A stretch of DNA of 44,337 nt from Caldilineaceae bacterium SB0662_bin_25. GTDB taxonomy: Bacteria > Chloroflexota > Anaerolineae > Caldilineales > Caldilineaceae. The notes beneath the pieces were generated by a model. The model made no database searches and was not told the DNA's origin. It saw only the letters and a list, made by a program, of their open reading frames with translations. A program made the translations under genes and the position numbers. The stretch lies in the NCBI GenBank assembly GCA_009840225.1, contig VXOE01000007.1, positions 1-44,337 of the forward strand, given 5' to 3'. Positions 16,548 through 26,223 of the stretch are shown here, one piece after another (within the stretch, counting starts at the first letter, position 1; each line of letters begins with the position of its first letter).

Positions 16548-17198
16548 TCAGAGGGTGAGAAGCCCCAGCCTGGTGGCGAGGACGACAGCTTCGGTGCGGC
16601 TGCTGACGTCTAATTTCGTGAGGACCGCTTGCACGTGGAATTTGGCGGTGTTCTCGCTGATGCCCAGTTGCAGACCGATGGCCCGGTTGGTCAGACCTTC
16701 AGCCAGCAGGGACAGCACTTCCAGTTCTCTGGGTGTGAGTGGTTCGGGGATGGACTGTTGGGAAGGCGCCGACGACATCCACAGAGGAGTAGCAAGGGAG
16801 GGGTCTGTAACTGAAAGACCTTCGGCGACGGCGTAGAGGGCGGCGAGCAGCTGATGCGCCTTGACACCACGAGGTAGAATCCCGGCTACGCCCATTTGAC
16901 GAGCGGTCCCAGGAGAGTCGTCGTCGGGTAGCATGGCGATGACCGGCAGTCCGTCCTCGACCAGATCGGTTACTGTCTCCCAGACCTCAGTTGAATCATG
17001 AGCCGAGAAGTCCCAGCCCATATCCCAGACCAGGACGTCGGCGTTCACCGTTTTTTCCTTGGTCAGTTGGGCCGGGGTCTCAACCAGGACCGCGACGATG
17101 GCCGGATCCATATCAAGAATGGCCGCCAGGCCGTGCCTGCTCAGCGAGTCTTCTGCGAAGACTATTACGTTAAGCGAGTCCTCCTCGTGTCGTCGCAT
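16548..17198 (-). CDS. LuxR-family response regulator
   Basis: A 216-residue regulator. The N-terminal part (about 10-125) has receiver-like features: acidic pocket residues (E16, D17), a candidate phosphoacceptor Asp59 in VLVWDMGWD and a Lys at about 113 (GVKAHQ). The match is loose and no histidine kinase gene is adjacent. The C-terminal helix-turn-helix is a clear LuxR/GerE domain, starting with LTPRELEVLSLLAEGLTNR (about 154-172) and continuing through SENTAKFHVQAVLTKL. It probably binds DNA as a dimer. It lies 209 bases upstream of the protease-ABC genes on the same strand, so it may control them. Confidence 0.88.
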   Translation of the reverse strand: MRRHEEDSLNVIVFAEDSLSRHGLAAILDMDPAIVAVLVETPAQLTKEKTVNADVLVWDMGWDFSAHDSTEVWETVTDLVEDGLPVIAMLPDDDSPGTARQMGVAGILPRGVKAHQLLAALYAVAEGLSVTDPSLATPLWMSSAPSQQSIPEPLTPRELEVLSLLAEGLTNRAIGLQLGISENTAKFHVQAVLTKLDVSSRTEAVVLATRLGLLTL

Positions 17199-17322
17199 GG
17201 CGTGTATTTAATCACGAGCCTGCGCTCCTGTCTGTGGGAACGATATCAATGTCTTACGGACCCCCTTTTTGGGAGTGACGTGTTTGCCGTCCCTGGAATC
17301 GGCTGGTGGCGTGCGAACCAAG

Positions 17323-18525
17323 TCAGGCGAGATTGGAAAGTTCGGCCAGAAGGCGGTCCGTCTGTTCCGGGCGGCCGACGGATATACGAATGCAGTTGTC
17401 GAGGCCGGGCTTCTGGTAGTAGCGCACGAGGATGCCTCGCTGTTCGAGAGCCAGCTTGAGGGCGGCGGCGTCTCCGCTGCCGGTCGTCCTGAAGCCCTCG
17501 ACACTGCAGAGGATGAAATTTGCGCTGGAAGGATAGGGGAGGAGGTACGGTACTTTCTGCAATGCCAAAAAGAGACGGTCGCGTTCCGCACGCAGCTTCT
17601 CAACAGTAGAATGCAATTCGTCGACATAGCGTAGGCTGGCAAGGCCGGCTACTGTGGCGGCTACGTTGACGTTGTAAGGTTGCTTGAACTTCCAGATGAC
17701 CGGCATCATCCACTCAGGAAAGATGCCGTAGCCCAGTCTCAGGCCGGCGATTCCGGCGGACTTTGAGAATGTACGAATGATGACTAGGTTGTCGTGGTCC
17801 AGGACCCAGGGAGTGCGGCTTGTTTCGACGGCGAATTCTACGTAGGCCTCATCCAACACGACGATCACGGGGAGTTCCAACAGCCGCAACAGGTCCTCGT
17901 CGGGCAGCCAGTTACCCGTAGGGTTGTTGGGCGAAGTGAGAAATAGCAGCTTGGGGCGGGCCGATTCGGGGTTCTGTGCTGGGTCGTTGACCAGATCGCA
18001 GATTGCCTCGACGTCGATGTGGTAATCGTCTGTTCGCCAAACCTCCAGGACTTCTGCACCGACCAGCTTGGCGTCGAAGCTGTACATGCCGAAGGTTGGG
18101 GGCGTGTTTATGATTGCGTCGCCAGGGCCGAGAAACAGGCGGCAGAGATAGTCGAGGATTTCGTCGGTGCCATGACTGGGCAGAATCTGTTCGACTGGCA
18201 CTGCTTTGGCGGCTGCAGCGGTGGAGCCGGTGCTCTCTTTAGTGCTGCCGGTGGGTTGCTGCTCGTTTTGCAGATGGTCTGCCAAGGCCTGCCGAAGTTC
18301 GGTCTGTTGCGGGTCGGGGTAGATGTGGTAGTAGGCGTATTCGGCCAGGGCTTCTGAAACGGCAGGGTGGGGGCCGTAGGGGTTCTCGTTCGCGTCCAGC
18401 TTTACAATTTCGGCGGCGGGAATGCCGAGTCTCTGGCTCAAGACTTCAAAAGGTTGAATTGGTGTGTATTCTTCCAGGCCGGCAAGGTGCGGGTTAAGAA
18501 GCGTCTGATACGTGGAGGCTGCCAT
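17323..18525 (-). CDS. hisC: Histidinol-phosphate aminotransferase HisC
   Basis: PLP-dependent class I/II aminotransferase (400 residues) that converts imidazole-acetol phosphate to L-histidinol phosphate in histidine biosynthesis. Visible motifs are [10 protein letters not shown] (44-53), [10 protein letters not shown] (196-205), [10 protein letters not shown] (222-231) and the PLP lysine K255 in [16 protein letters not shown]. An extra low-complexity stretch rich in Thr, Ser, Gly and Ala (about 87-108) is unusual for HisC and probably forms a surface loop. The start overlaps the hisD stop by one base (TAATG), showing tight coupling with hisD. The HisC role is supported by this neighbour. 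Confidence 0.94.
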   Translation of the reverse strand: MAASTYQTLLNPHLAGLEEYTPIQPFEVLSQRLGIPAAEIVKLDANENPYGPHPAVSEALAEYAYYHIYPDPQQTELRQALADHLQNEQQPTGSTKESTGSTAAAAKAVPVEQILPSHGTDEILDYLCRLFLGPGDAIINTPPTFGMYSFDAKLVGAEVLEVWRTDDYHIDVEAICDLVNDPAQNPESARPKLLFLTSPNNPTGNWLPDEDLLRLLELPVIVVLDEAYVEFAVETSRTPWVLDHDNLVIIRTFSKSAGIAGLRLGYGIFPEWMMPVIWKFKQPYNVNVAATVAGLASLRYVDELHSTVEKLRAERDRLFLALQKVPYLLPYPSSANFILCSVEGFRTTGSGDAAALKLALEQRGILVRYYQKPGLDNCIRISVGRPEQTDRLLAELSNLA

Positions 18526-19889
18526 TACGATGGTTCGTCCTGTCTGTGGAAAGTGGGATTGAGCCGGCGACTGACTGCGGCGGCGTGGCCGCCCAGACCT
18601 TCTGTGCGCGCCAGGGTCTCAGCGGCGGGGCCAATCGCGGCCAACGCCTGCTCATTGAGGCCGATGAGGCTGATCAGCTTGACGAAGTCGGTGACGTTGA
18701 TCGGGCTGGCGAAACGGGCGGTGCCGCCTGTGGGCATGACGTGGCTGGGGCCGGCTGTGTAGTCGCCCAGCACTTCGAAGCTGCGTTCGCCGAGGAAGAT
18801 CCCGCCGGCGTTTTGGACGTGGTCGACCCAGCGCCAGGGGTCTTCGACAAGGAGACAGAGGTGCTCGGGGGCGTATTCGTTGGCGAGTGAGAAGGACTCG
18901 TTCATGGAGTCGGTGACGACGATGCCTGCTCCGCGTCCAAAGGTGGCGGCGGCGATCTGGTCTCGCTCCAACTCCTCCAATTGGGTGTGGACCGCTGCCT
19001 GAACCTGGTGCGCCAGTTGGCGACTGGGCGTCAGGAGCACGGCACTGGCCAAGATGTCGTGCTCGGCCTGGGCCAAGAGGTCGGCGGCGGCCAATTGCGG
19101 ATCGGCTGACTCATCGGCAATGATGACCGTTTCGGTGGGACCGGGCAGGCCGTCGATCCCGACGAGGCCGAATAGCTGCCGTTTTGCCAAGGTAGTGAAC
19201 AGGTTGCCCGGCCCGCATATCTTGTCGACAGCGGGGATGGTCTCGGTACCGTAGGCCATTGCGGCGATTGCCTGCGCGCCTCCGGCGATGTAGACGGCAT
19301 CGACGCGTGCAATCAGGGCTGCGGCCAAGGTTACCTTATCCGGCAGGCCCGTGTCCTTTTGGGGAGGGGTGACGACGATCAGCTCCGGAACATTGGCTAC
19401 TTTCGCCGGGATCGCGGTCATCAGTAGCGTGCTGGGCAGCGGTGCGGTGCCGCCGGGAACGTAGATTCCTACACGCTCTATGGGCCGCACGAGCTGACCT
19501 ACGGTGCCTTCATGGTCGTTCTGGATCCAGCTCTGGTTTGGCTGGCGGCGGTGGAAGTTCTCGATGCGCTGGGCGGCGAGCGCCAAGGCCTCACAGACCT
19601 TGTAATCGAGGTCAGCGGTCTCTTGCAGGATGGTGTCGGAGTCAACGTGCAAATCGACGAGCTTGACTTCGTCCAGCTTTTTTGTCCATTTTCGCACGGC
19701 GGCATCGCCATCGGAACGGACCTCTGCAAGGATACGGCGAACGGCTTCGTCGGGGCCGATACGTGAGCCAAAGATACGCTCATTGGCGTCAAGCATTTCG
19801 TCAGGCAGGTCGAATGCGTCCCAAGGCTGGCGGCGCAGAATCGAATTGCGCGCGGCGTTGGCATCAAGGATAGGAAAGAGGTTGGTCAT
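18525..19889 (-). CDS. hisD: Histidinol dehydrogenase HisD
   Basis: Zn2+- and NAD+-dependent enzyme of 454 residues that oxidises L-histidinol to L-histidine in the last two steps of histidine biosynthesis. The [14 protein letters not shown] segment (141-154) and AGGAQAIAA (202-210) are hallmarks. Candidate zinc ligands are Q274 and H277 (QAEHD), D377 (GDYTAGPSH) and the late His in GLGGHAAA. The catalytic Glu-His pair is E342-H343 in APEHL. It is full length. It lies 64 bases downstream of the trkA-like gene and is directly coupled to hisC. The other his genes are not in this window. Confidence 0.97.
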   Translation of the reverse strand: MTNLFPILDANAARNSILRRQPWDAFDLPDEMLDANERIFGSRIGPDEAVRRILAEVRSDGDAAVRKWTKKLDEVKLVDLHVDSDTILQETADLDYKVCEALALAAQRIENFHRRQPNQSWIQNDHEGTVGQLVRPIERVGIYVPGGTAPLPSTLLMTAIPAKVANVPELIVVTPPQKDTGLPDKVTLAAALIARVDAVYIAGGAQAIAAMAYGTETIPAVDKICGPGNLFTTLAKRQLFGLVGIDGLPGPTETVIIADESADPQLAAADLLAQAEHDILASAVLLTPSRQLAHQVQAAVHTQLEELERDQIAAATFGRGAGIVVTDSMNESFSLANEYAPEHLCLLVEDPWRWVDHVQNAGGIFLGERSFEVLGDYTAGPSHVMPTGGTARFASPINVTDFVKLISLIGLNEQALAAIGPAAETLARTEGLGGHAAAVSRRLNPTFHRQDEPS

Positions 19890-19953
19890 TGCAGGTGCAC
19901 TTAACAGTCAAGGTAATGGGGACTGGATTTGTATTGGGCCGACAGGTTCAAAA

Positions 19954-20742
19954 TCACTGTCTCATGCGTTCTGCGTCTTCCATTTTGCCGAGGACAACGA
20001 CGATGTCTTCTTCCTTGATCTGAAAGCTGGCGCTTGGGCTGACAATCAGGTCGTCACCTCTGCGGACGGCGATCACGGACAGGCCATATCTTTGGCGCAA
20101 GCTCAGCTCGGACAGGGAATGGTCCCACGTGCTGGGCGGGGCCAGGAGCTCGACGACACCAACTTCGCTGCTCACTTCCAGGTAGTCGACGAGGTGACCG
20201 ACGGCCATTTTCCTCCCCAGGCGGCGGCCGGCCTCATGCTCCGGCAAGATCACTTCGTCTGCACCTACCTTTAGGAGAATCTCTCTTTGCGTTATTGTCA
20301 GGGCCTTGGCAATGACGCGCTGAACGCCGAGTTGCCTGAGGAGAACTGTGGCCAGCAGATTGTTCTCAAAATCGGTACCGATGCAGACGAGTCCGGTGTC
20401 GAAGGATTCGACGCCGGCCTGGCGCAAGGCGTCGATGTTGGTCGCGTCCAACTGGACGACGTGGGGGAGTTCGCCGCTGAGCGCCTGCACGCGGTTTTGG
20501 TTCGAGTCGATGGCCAACACAGTGCAGCCGTTTTCGACGAGGGTTGTAGCGACGGCGGTGCCAAAGCGGCCCAAACCGATGACGACAAACTCCGATTCCC
20601 GGCCTCCTTTTTTGAAGGGCGAGTATGGGGTAGGCCCAGCGGCGGTCTGGTCTTCAACTACATTGCGCGCAGGGGGGGTTGATCGGGCGGCGAATGGGGA
20701 TAGAGTGCGAATGAGGCGGCCTACACTTTGGCGAATCTGCAT
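19954..20742 (-). CDS. TrkA/KtrA-type K+ channel regulatory protein
   Basis: Cytoplasmic RCK-domain regulator of a K+ uptake channel (262 residues). A TrkA_N Rossmann domain begins at about residue 52 with FVVIGLGRFGTAVATTL, and the nucleotide-ribose Asp lies in VLAIDSN. A TrkA_C domain (about 180-262) ends with EDIVVVLGKMEDAERM. This is the single-RCK KtrA/TrkA-like layout. About 50 residues precede the RCK domain, rich in Pro, Ala and Arg and containing SPFKKGG. KtrA proteins normally begin almost at the Rossmann strand. No better in-frame start was found nearer the domain. The channel subunit is not in the window. It lies upstream of hisD-hisC. Confidence 0.9.
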   Translation of the reverse strand: MQIRQSVGRLIRTLSPFAARSTPPARNVVEDQTAAGPTPYSPFKKGGRESEFVVIGLGRFGTAVATTLVENGCTVLAIDSNQNRVQALSGELPHVVQLDATNIDALRQAGVESFDTGLVCIGTDFENNLLATVLLRQLGVQRVIAKALTITQREILLKVGADEVILPEHEAGRRLGRKMAVGHLVDYLEVSSEVGVVELLAPPSTWDHSLSELSLRQRYGLSVIAVRRGDDLIVSPSASFQIKEEDIVVVLGKMEDAERMRQ

Positions 20743-21026
20743 TGAGCGATCTCAGACAGGGGCGACTGACGTTTCGGGAGCAGATCAACGGCCTGGTGTC
20801 CGGTCGAGAGTCTGCTGCCGTGTGCGTGTTTCCGTGCCCGTAGTATAACGGGCGCCACTTCAAGCGGGCTTCCTGCACGTCCAGCCGGCATGGAACGGTG
20901 AGCGCATTATAGCATAGTAGTGGGGTCTAAACCTTTTCAAACGGGGCATCTCGTGATACGATTCGCCAGACTTGCAGCCGACAGATTGGGGTTGGTCTCA
21001 TCGACAGATGCAAGAGGGGCGCAGGT
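20743..21026. other. Divergent intergenic region with small inverted repeat
   Basis: This 284-base gap separates the minus-strand trkA-like gene from the plus-strand DUF4432 gene. An inverted repeat, GCCCGT/ACGGGC (20836-20841 and 20848-20853), encloses AGTATA. Read on the minus strand this is TATACT, a possible -10 box for the trkA-hisD-hisC unit, though no good -35 is 17 bases upstream. No gene is seen. Confidence 0.3.
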
Positions 21027-22124
21027 ATGTCTGACAGCACTGTTCAGCCAGTGAAGGTCTCACTTCATCGGCGGTTTTTCTCGGAGAAGAAGCGGTTGTT
21101 TCTTGAGAGCGGTTCTCTCAGGGCGTCGCTCTTCGAGTTTGAGAGCGGGGTCGCGGCCGTCAAGCTTGAGAACGGTGTGAGCGAGATCGTCATGTTGCCT
21201 TTTCAGGGCCAGCAGATCTGGTCGGCCATATTCGGCGGCAGGAATGTGACGATGAAAACGATGTTCGACCAGCCGCGGCCGACTTCCGACTACCTTCAGA
21301 CCTACGGCGGGTTTCTGCTCCACTGCGGGTTCACGGCGATGGGCGTGCCGACGGAGGAGGATGACCATCCGCTGCATGGTGAGCTGCCCAACGCCGACTT
21401 CCAGCACGCGTGGCTGATGTTGGGAGAGGACGAAGGCGGCGCGTACATTGGCCTGGGTGGGCAGTACCAGCATACTGTTGCCTTCACACAGAACTATACT
21501 GCCAGGCCACTGGTAAAGCTTTACGCCGGGGCGAAGGAAGTGCATGTTTCCCTGTGCTGCCGCAACTGCAAGAAGACACCGATGGAGTACATGTATCTGG
21601 CCCATTCGAATTACAGGCCAGTCGAAGGTGGACGTATCGTATACAGCGCTAAGGTCACACCGCAGACGGTACGCATGCGCCGCAGCATACCTGACCACAT
21701 CAGCACGGGGCCAGATTACCTGGACTTCCTTGACCGCCTGGAAGAGAGGCCTGAGGGACATCATGTTTTCGACGAGAGTATGACTTTCGTGCCGGAGCTG
21801 GTGTTCAGTATTGACTACGACGCGGACGAAAAAGGGTGGGCCCATACGCTGCAGGTGCATCCGGACGGCGGTGCGGACTATGTGCGTCATCGACCAGAGC
21901 AGCTGCCGATTGGAGTCCGATGGATATGCCGTACGCCGGACAAGGACGCTCTAGGATTGGTTTTGCCGTCCACTGCGGAGCCGGAAGGCAGGAGCGCTGA
22001 ACTGGCCAAAGGCAACGTGAGAGAGTTGGAAGGCGGCGGAGAGTGGCGCTGCGACTATGTATTGGGGACGCTGGACGCTGAGGAAGTGGCGGCAGTGGAA
22101 AGAAAGATCGCGGAAATCGGTTAG
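21027..22124 (+). CDS. DUF4432 family aldose-1-epimerase-like protein
   Basis: A 365-residue protein of the DUF4432 group, which has the galactose-mutarotase-like beta-sandwich fold. Recognisable parts are VMLPFQGQQIWSAIF (about 55-69), the HCGFTAMG block (near 97) and HGELPNADFQHAWL (near 115), with conserved His and Glu, and YLAHSNYRPVEGG near 193. Members are thought to bind or epimerise sugars, but most have no proven reaction. No signal peptide is present. The next gene, 71 bases on, is lysZ, which is not related in function. The start at ATG 21027 follows GAGGGG at about 21012-21017. Confidence 0.85.
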   Translation: MSDSTVQPVKVSLHRRFFSEKKRLFLESGSLRASLFEFESGVAAVKLENGVSEIVMLPFQGQQIWSAIFGGRNVTMKTMFDQPRPTSDYLQTYGGFLLHCGFTAMGVPTEEDDHPLHGELPNADFQHAWLMLGEDEGGAYIGLGGQYQHTVAFTQNYTARPLVKLYAGAKEVHVSLCCRNCKKTPMEYMYLAHSNYRPVEGGRIVYSAKVTPQTVRMRRSIPDHISTGPDYLDFLDRLEERPEGHHVFDESMTFVPELVFSIDYDADEKGWAHTLQVHPDGGADYVRHRPEQLPIGVRWICRTPDKDALGLVLPSTAEPEGRSAELAKGNVRELEGGGEWRCDYVLGTLDAEEVAAVERKIAEIG

Positions 22125-22195
22125 CGGGCGGCCGATGCGTTCAAGGTTGACGTGTCGAGGGGCAGGTTGGTCTGAGGTCAATTAGGGCACTCAGG

Positions 22196-22999
<804 letters not shown>

Positions 23000-23162
23000 G
23001 TTGGCAGGTGATGGAATGGCAGAAAGTATCTTCAGGCCGTTCTTTGGGATAGCAGCGGAGATTCAGATCAAGACCAAGGGGATGTTTGGGAAGGGCAAAG
23101 CACTCAGGATGACAGAGAGAAGCCAGTCCAAGAGATCAGACTTAGGTTGGCACTGACGACAA

Positions 23163-24368
23163 ATGACCATGGTAGAAAGCATAGTTGATACCCAATTCGC
23201 AGTGAGCAATACGCAGGCTTATGAGTCAGGCGTGGTACCTCGTCGCGGGGATACTGTGATGGTGGCGGGGGAAGGCTGCTGGATGGTCGACGCCGAGGGA
23301 CAGCGATACCTGGATATGACTTCGTCTCAAGGTGTGGCTATGTTGGGTTACGGCCACCCTGTGCTGACGGAGGCGATTCAGAAGCAGGCAGGGCGCATGC
23401 ACGCCTGTCCCAACTTCTTTCACAACGATACGCGTGCGGAGTTTTTGAGCAGGCTAATCTCGGTTACACCTGAGCACCTGACGCGGGCTTTTTTGGGGAA
23501 TAGCGGCGCCGAATCGATTGACGGCGCTATCAAGTTCGCGCGGCTGGCTACGGGGCGTACGGGTATCGTGGCTGCGCGCAACAGCTTTCATGGGCGTACT
23601 ATGGGGGCGCTATCGATCACGTGGAACCCCAGATACCGGCGCAAGTTTGAACCGCTGTTGCCAGATGTCAGCCATGTGCAGTTCAACAATATCGAACAGC
23701 TCGATGAAGCTGTTGGTGACGGGACCGCTGCGGTAGTGTTGGAGGTTGTGCAGGCGGAGGGGGGTGTGCACGTAGGGAGCGCCGAATTCCTGGCCGCGGC
23801 ACAGCAGTTGTGCCGAGAGAGGGGTGCGATGTTTGTGATCGACGAGGTGCAGACCGGCTTCGGACGCACCGGGCGCTGGTTCGGTTTTCAGCATTTCGAG
23901 CTGGAGCCGGACATCGTGGCTTTAGCTAAGGGACTGGGCGGAGGCTTCCCAATGGGTGCGGTCGTCTACACGGAAGAGATTCAGGAGAGTCTGTTTTCCG
24001 GGGCGCACGGCAGTACGTTTGGCGGCAATCCGCTGGCGTGCGCGGCGGGAATCGCTGCACTGGGGGTATATGAGGATGGTCTGATCGAACAGGCAGAGAG
24101 GGCTGGCCGACGCCTCAGTGAAGCCCTGGAAGCGGCCATCGGTGCGCGCAGAGTTGTACGCGAGATTCGGGGAAAGGGCCTCCTGATCGGCATTGATCTG
24201 CGCACGAAGGCCGTACCGTTTCTAAAGACGCTGATGGAGAAGCACAAGGTACTGGCGCTCCCGGCCGGATCAACAGTGCTGCGCCTGTTGCCGCCGCTGA
24301 CCATCAGTAACGAGGAAATCGATATGGCCGTGGAGGCAATTGCGGCCACCCTTCCAGATTCAGTCTGA
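23163..24368 (+). CDS. lysJ: [LysW]-aminoadipate/glutamate semialdehyde transaminase LysJ (ArgD/LysJ family)
   Basis: PLP-dependent class III aminotransferase of 401 residues. The phosphate-loop motif FLGNSGAESID is near 110. D228-E229 (FVIDEVQTGFGRTG) bind the cofactor ring, and K256 in ALAKGLGGGFPMGA forms the Schiff base. The HGSTFGGNPLACAAG block is characteristic of the acetylornithine/LysW-aminoadipate aminotransferase family. Location downstream of lysZ favours LysJ over ArgD, although dual lysine/arginine use is known in LysW organisms. ATG 23163 or ATG 23169 are both possible starts. The former is kept provisionally. Confidence 0.88.
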   Translation: MTMVESIVDTQFAVSNTQAYESGVVPRRGDTVMVAGEGCWMVDAEGQRYLDMTSSQGVAMLGYGHPVLTEAIQKQAGRMHACPNFFHNDTRAEFLSRLISVTPEHLTRAFLGNSGAESIDGAIKFARLATGRTGIVAARNSFHGRTMGALSITWNPRYRRKFEPLLPDVSHVQFNNIEQLDEAVGDGTAAVVLEVVQAEGGVHVGSAEFLAAAQQLCRERGAMFVIDEVQTGFGRTGRWFGFQHFELEPDIVALAKGLGGGFPMGAVVYTEEIQESLFSGAHGSTFGGNPLACAAGIAALGVYEDGLIEQAERAGRRLSEALEAAIGARRVVREIRGKGLLIGIDLRTKAVPFLKTLMEKHKVLALPAGSTVLRLLPPLTISNEEIDMAVEAIAATLPDSV

Positions 24369-24405
24369 CAAAAGAAGTGCAGCCACAATCGCAAAGGAAT
24401 GAAAT

Positions 24406-24789
24406 ATGAAGATCTCATATAACGGCGTTTTTGTAGACGATCAGGAAAAGGCGTTGAAATTCTACACAGAAGTCCTTGGCTTTGTGAAGAAGGTGGACAT
24501 TCCCGTCGGTGAATTCAGGTGGCTAACAGTTGTATCTCCCGACGATCAAGACGGCACCCAGCTGCTTCTGGAGCCAAACAATAACCCAGCTGCCGAACAG
24601 TATCAGAAGGCGATCTTCGAGCAGGGAATACCGGCCACGATGTTCGACGTAGAAGACCTGCAAAAGGAGTATGAACGGCTGAAGGCCCTGGGTGTTCAAT
24701 TTGTCGTTGAACCGACGGACTATGGAAGTTACTCTATCGCTTCGTTTGGCGACACGTGTGGAAACGTGATTCAGATTTTGCAGTCCTAG
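24406..24789 (+). CDS. VOC (glyoxalase/bleomycin-resistance) family protein
   Basis: A 127-residue protein built of two beta-alpha-beta-beta-beta motifs, with FVDDQEKALKFYTEVLGF (about 9-26) and a C-terminal FGDTCGNVIQILQ. The position that usually holds the first metal-binding His, in the opening strand, appears to be Asn6, so metal binding may be altered. Family members range from glyoxalase I to dioxygenases and antibiotic-binding proteins, and the function is not assignable. AAAGGAATG (from about 24394) gives a good ribosome-binding site for ATG 24406. It follows lysJ after 37 bases. Confidence 0.88.
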   Translation: MKISYNGVFVDDQEKALKFYTEVLGFVKKVDIPVGEFRWLTVVSPDDQDGTQLLLEPNNNPAAEQYQKAIFEQGIPATMFDVEDLQKEYERLKALGVQFVVEPTDYGSYSIASFGDTCGNVIQILQS

Positions 24790-25023
24790 CATGGGGCAAA
24801 AGGAGTGACCGGGGCAATTGTGGGCCAGCCCCCATACAAGTCCGATAGTTTGGGGGACAATGTTTGTAGGGGATCGAACTTTCTTGCATTCACATTCTGG
24901 CACATAGCATGAAGGTAGTTTTTCACATTCAAGCCTGGCGAAAGTCGCTCTTTGGGCAGTTAAAGGACTACCACTACGTGGCTTGATGTTGTCGGAGGCG
25001 TACAGACAATCGGGAGTCAGAGA

Positions 25024-26118
25024 ATGGTTGAAACAAATCAGATCGGTGCAGAGATGCAAAATGGCGCGGGAGCCAAGTCCGTCAAGGCTGGGGAAAGAGA
25101 GACGCTACACGAGGTGATCGTGATAGGCAGCGGGCCGGCAGGCTGGACGGCGGGCCTCTACGCAGCGCGGGCCAACCTGGAGCCACTTCTGATCACCGGT
25201 GATGACTACGGCGGCCAGGTCAGCATTACGTACGAAGTTGAAAACTATCCTGGATTCCCTGAGGGATTGAGCGGTCCTGACCTGGTGGAGAAATTCAAGG
25301 CGCAGGCCGAGCGATTCGGCTGTACAGTCTCCTACGATCATGTCACGGAAATCGTGGTCGACGAGCATCCCTTTACGGTTCGCACTGCTCAGGATAAGGA
25401 GTACAGAACCAAGTCGCTGATTCTGTGTACAGGGGCAAGACCCCGGTTCCTGGAGGTGCCAGGGGAAGAGGAGTATACAGGAAAGGGCGTCAGTTACTGT
25501 GCCACTTGTGATGGCTTCTTTTTCCGGGGCAAGGAGTTGGTCGTGGTGGGTGGGGGTGACAGCGCGCTTGAAGAGGGGTTGTTCCTGACCAAGTTTGCCA
25601 CCAAGATACAGATAATACACCGGCGAGATGAACTGCGCGCCAGCAAGATTCTGCAAGACCGGGCGTTTGACAACGACAAGATCAGTTTTGTATGGAATCG
25701 GGTCGTGACTTCGATCAAGGGGAACGGGAATGGGATCGTATCCGGCGTGACGACGCGTGATACGCAGAACGGCGAGGAGACAGATATCGCAACTGACGGT
25801 GTTTTCGTCTACATCGGCCACATCCCCAACAACGACCTCTATCACGGCAAGTTGGACTTGGATGAGGACGGTCATCTTATTGTAGACCCCTTTACACGGA
25901 CCAATGTTCCGGGCGTTTTTGCAGCCGGCGAGATTGCCGACAAGGTTTTCAAGCAGGTAGCGACCAGCGTCGGACAGGGCTGTGCAGCGGCGATGCAGGC
26001 GGAGAAGTTCCTTGCTTCATTGGAAGCCGAAGGGCTTCCAGACCTCAGCGAAGACCCGCGGGCCTGGCCCACGCCGGGCGTTCCCAAAGCGCAGACGGAC
26101 CTGGTGGCTGCCGACTGA
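25024..26118 (+). CDS. trxB: Thioredoxin reductase
   Basis: FAD- and NADPH-dependent thioredoxin reductase, 364 residues. It passes electrons from NADPH to thioredoxin. The FAD motif [10 protein letters not shown] is at 35-44, the redox-active disulfide Cys159-Ala-Thr-Cys162 in SYCATCDG, and the NADPH motif [11 protein letters not shown] near 174-184. The second FAD segment [22 protein letters not shown] is near the C-terminus. It is longer than the usual 310-320 residues because of an N-terminal extension of about 28 residues and a Pro-rich C-terminal tail. GGGAG upstream of ATG 25024 supports the start. The gene lies 105 bases before murJ. Confidence 0.95.
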   Translation: MVETNQIGAEMQNGAGAKSVKAGERETLHEVIVIGSGPAGWTAGLYAARANLEPLLITGDDYGGQVSITYEVENYPGFPEGLSGPDLVEKFKAQAERFGCTVSYDHVTEIVVDEHPFTVRTAQDKEYRTKSLILCTGARPRFLEVPGEEEYTGKGVSYCATCDGFFFRGKELVVVGGGDSALEEGLFLTKFATKIQIIHRRDELRASKILQDRAFDNDKISFVWNRVVTSIKGNGNGIVSGVTTRDTQNGEETDIATDGVFVYIGHIPNNDLYHGKLDLDEDGHLIVDPFTRTNVPGVFAAGEIADKVFKQVATSVGQGCAAAMQAEKFLASLEAEGLPDLSEDPRAWPTPGVPKAQTDLVAAD

Positions 26119-26223
26119 TTTTCCCCTCAGGGGCCGCCAGATTTTGTGCACAGGCGAGGCGGTGCTACGAGAAACTGCCCCTCTACATAGAGGCATCGTT
26201 CCTAGCGAAGGATCGGAACCGTA

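Noticed and set aside
21060-21890. Minus-strand open frame opposite the DUF4432 gene
   Set aside because: It overlaps a recognisable DUF4432 coding region and has no supporting features.
23016-23156. 46-codon plus-strand frame between lysZ and lysJ, considered as a possible small LysW-like gene
   Set aside because: It has no CxxC motif or acidic C-terminal Glu tail as LysW would. Its FGKGKALRMTERSQ stretch looks like dispersed intergenic repeat sequence read as protein.
26180-26193. CCTCT/AGAGG palindrome upstream of murJ
   Set aside because: A 5-bp stem with a 4-base loop is too weak to support a terminator or regulatory element.
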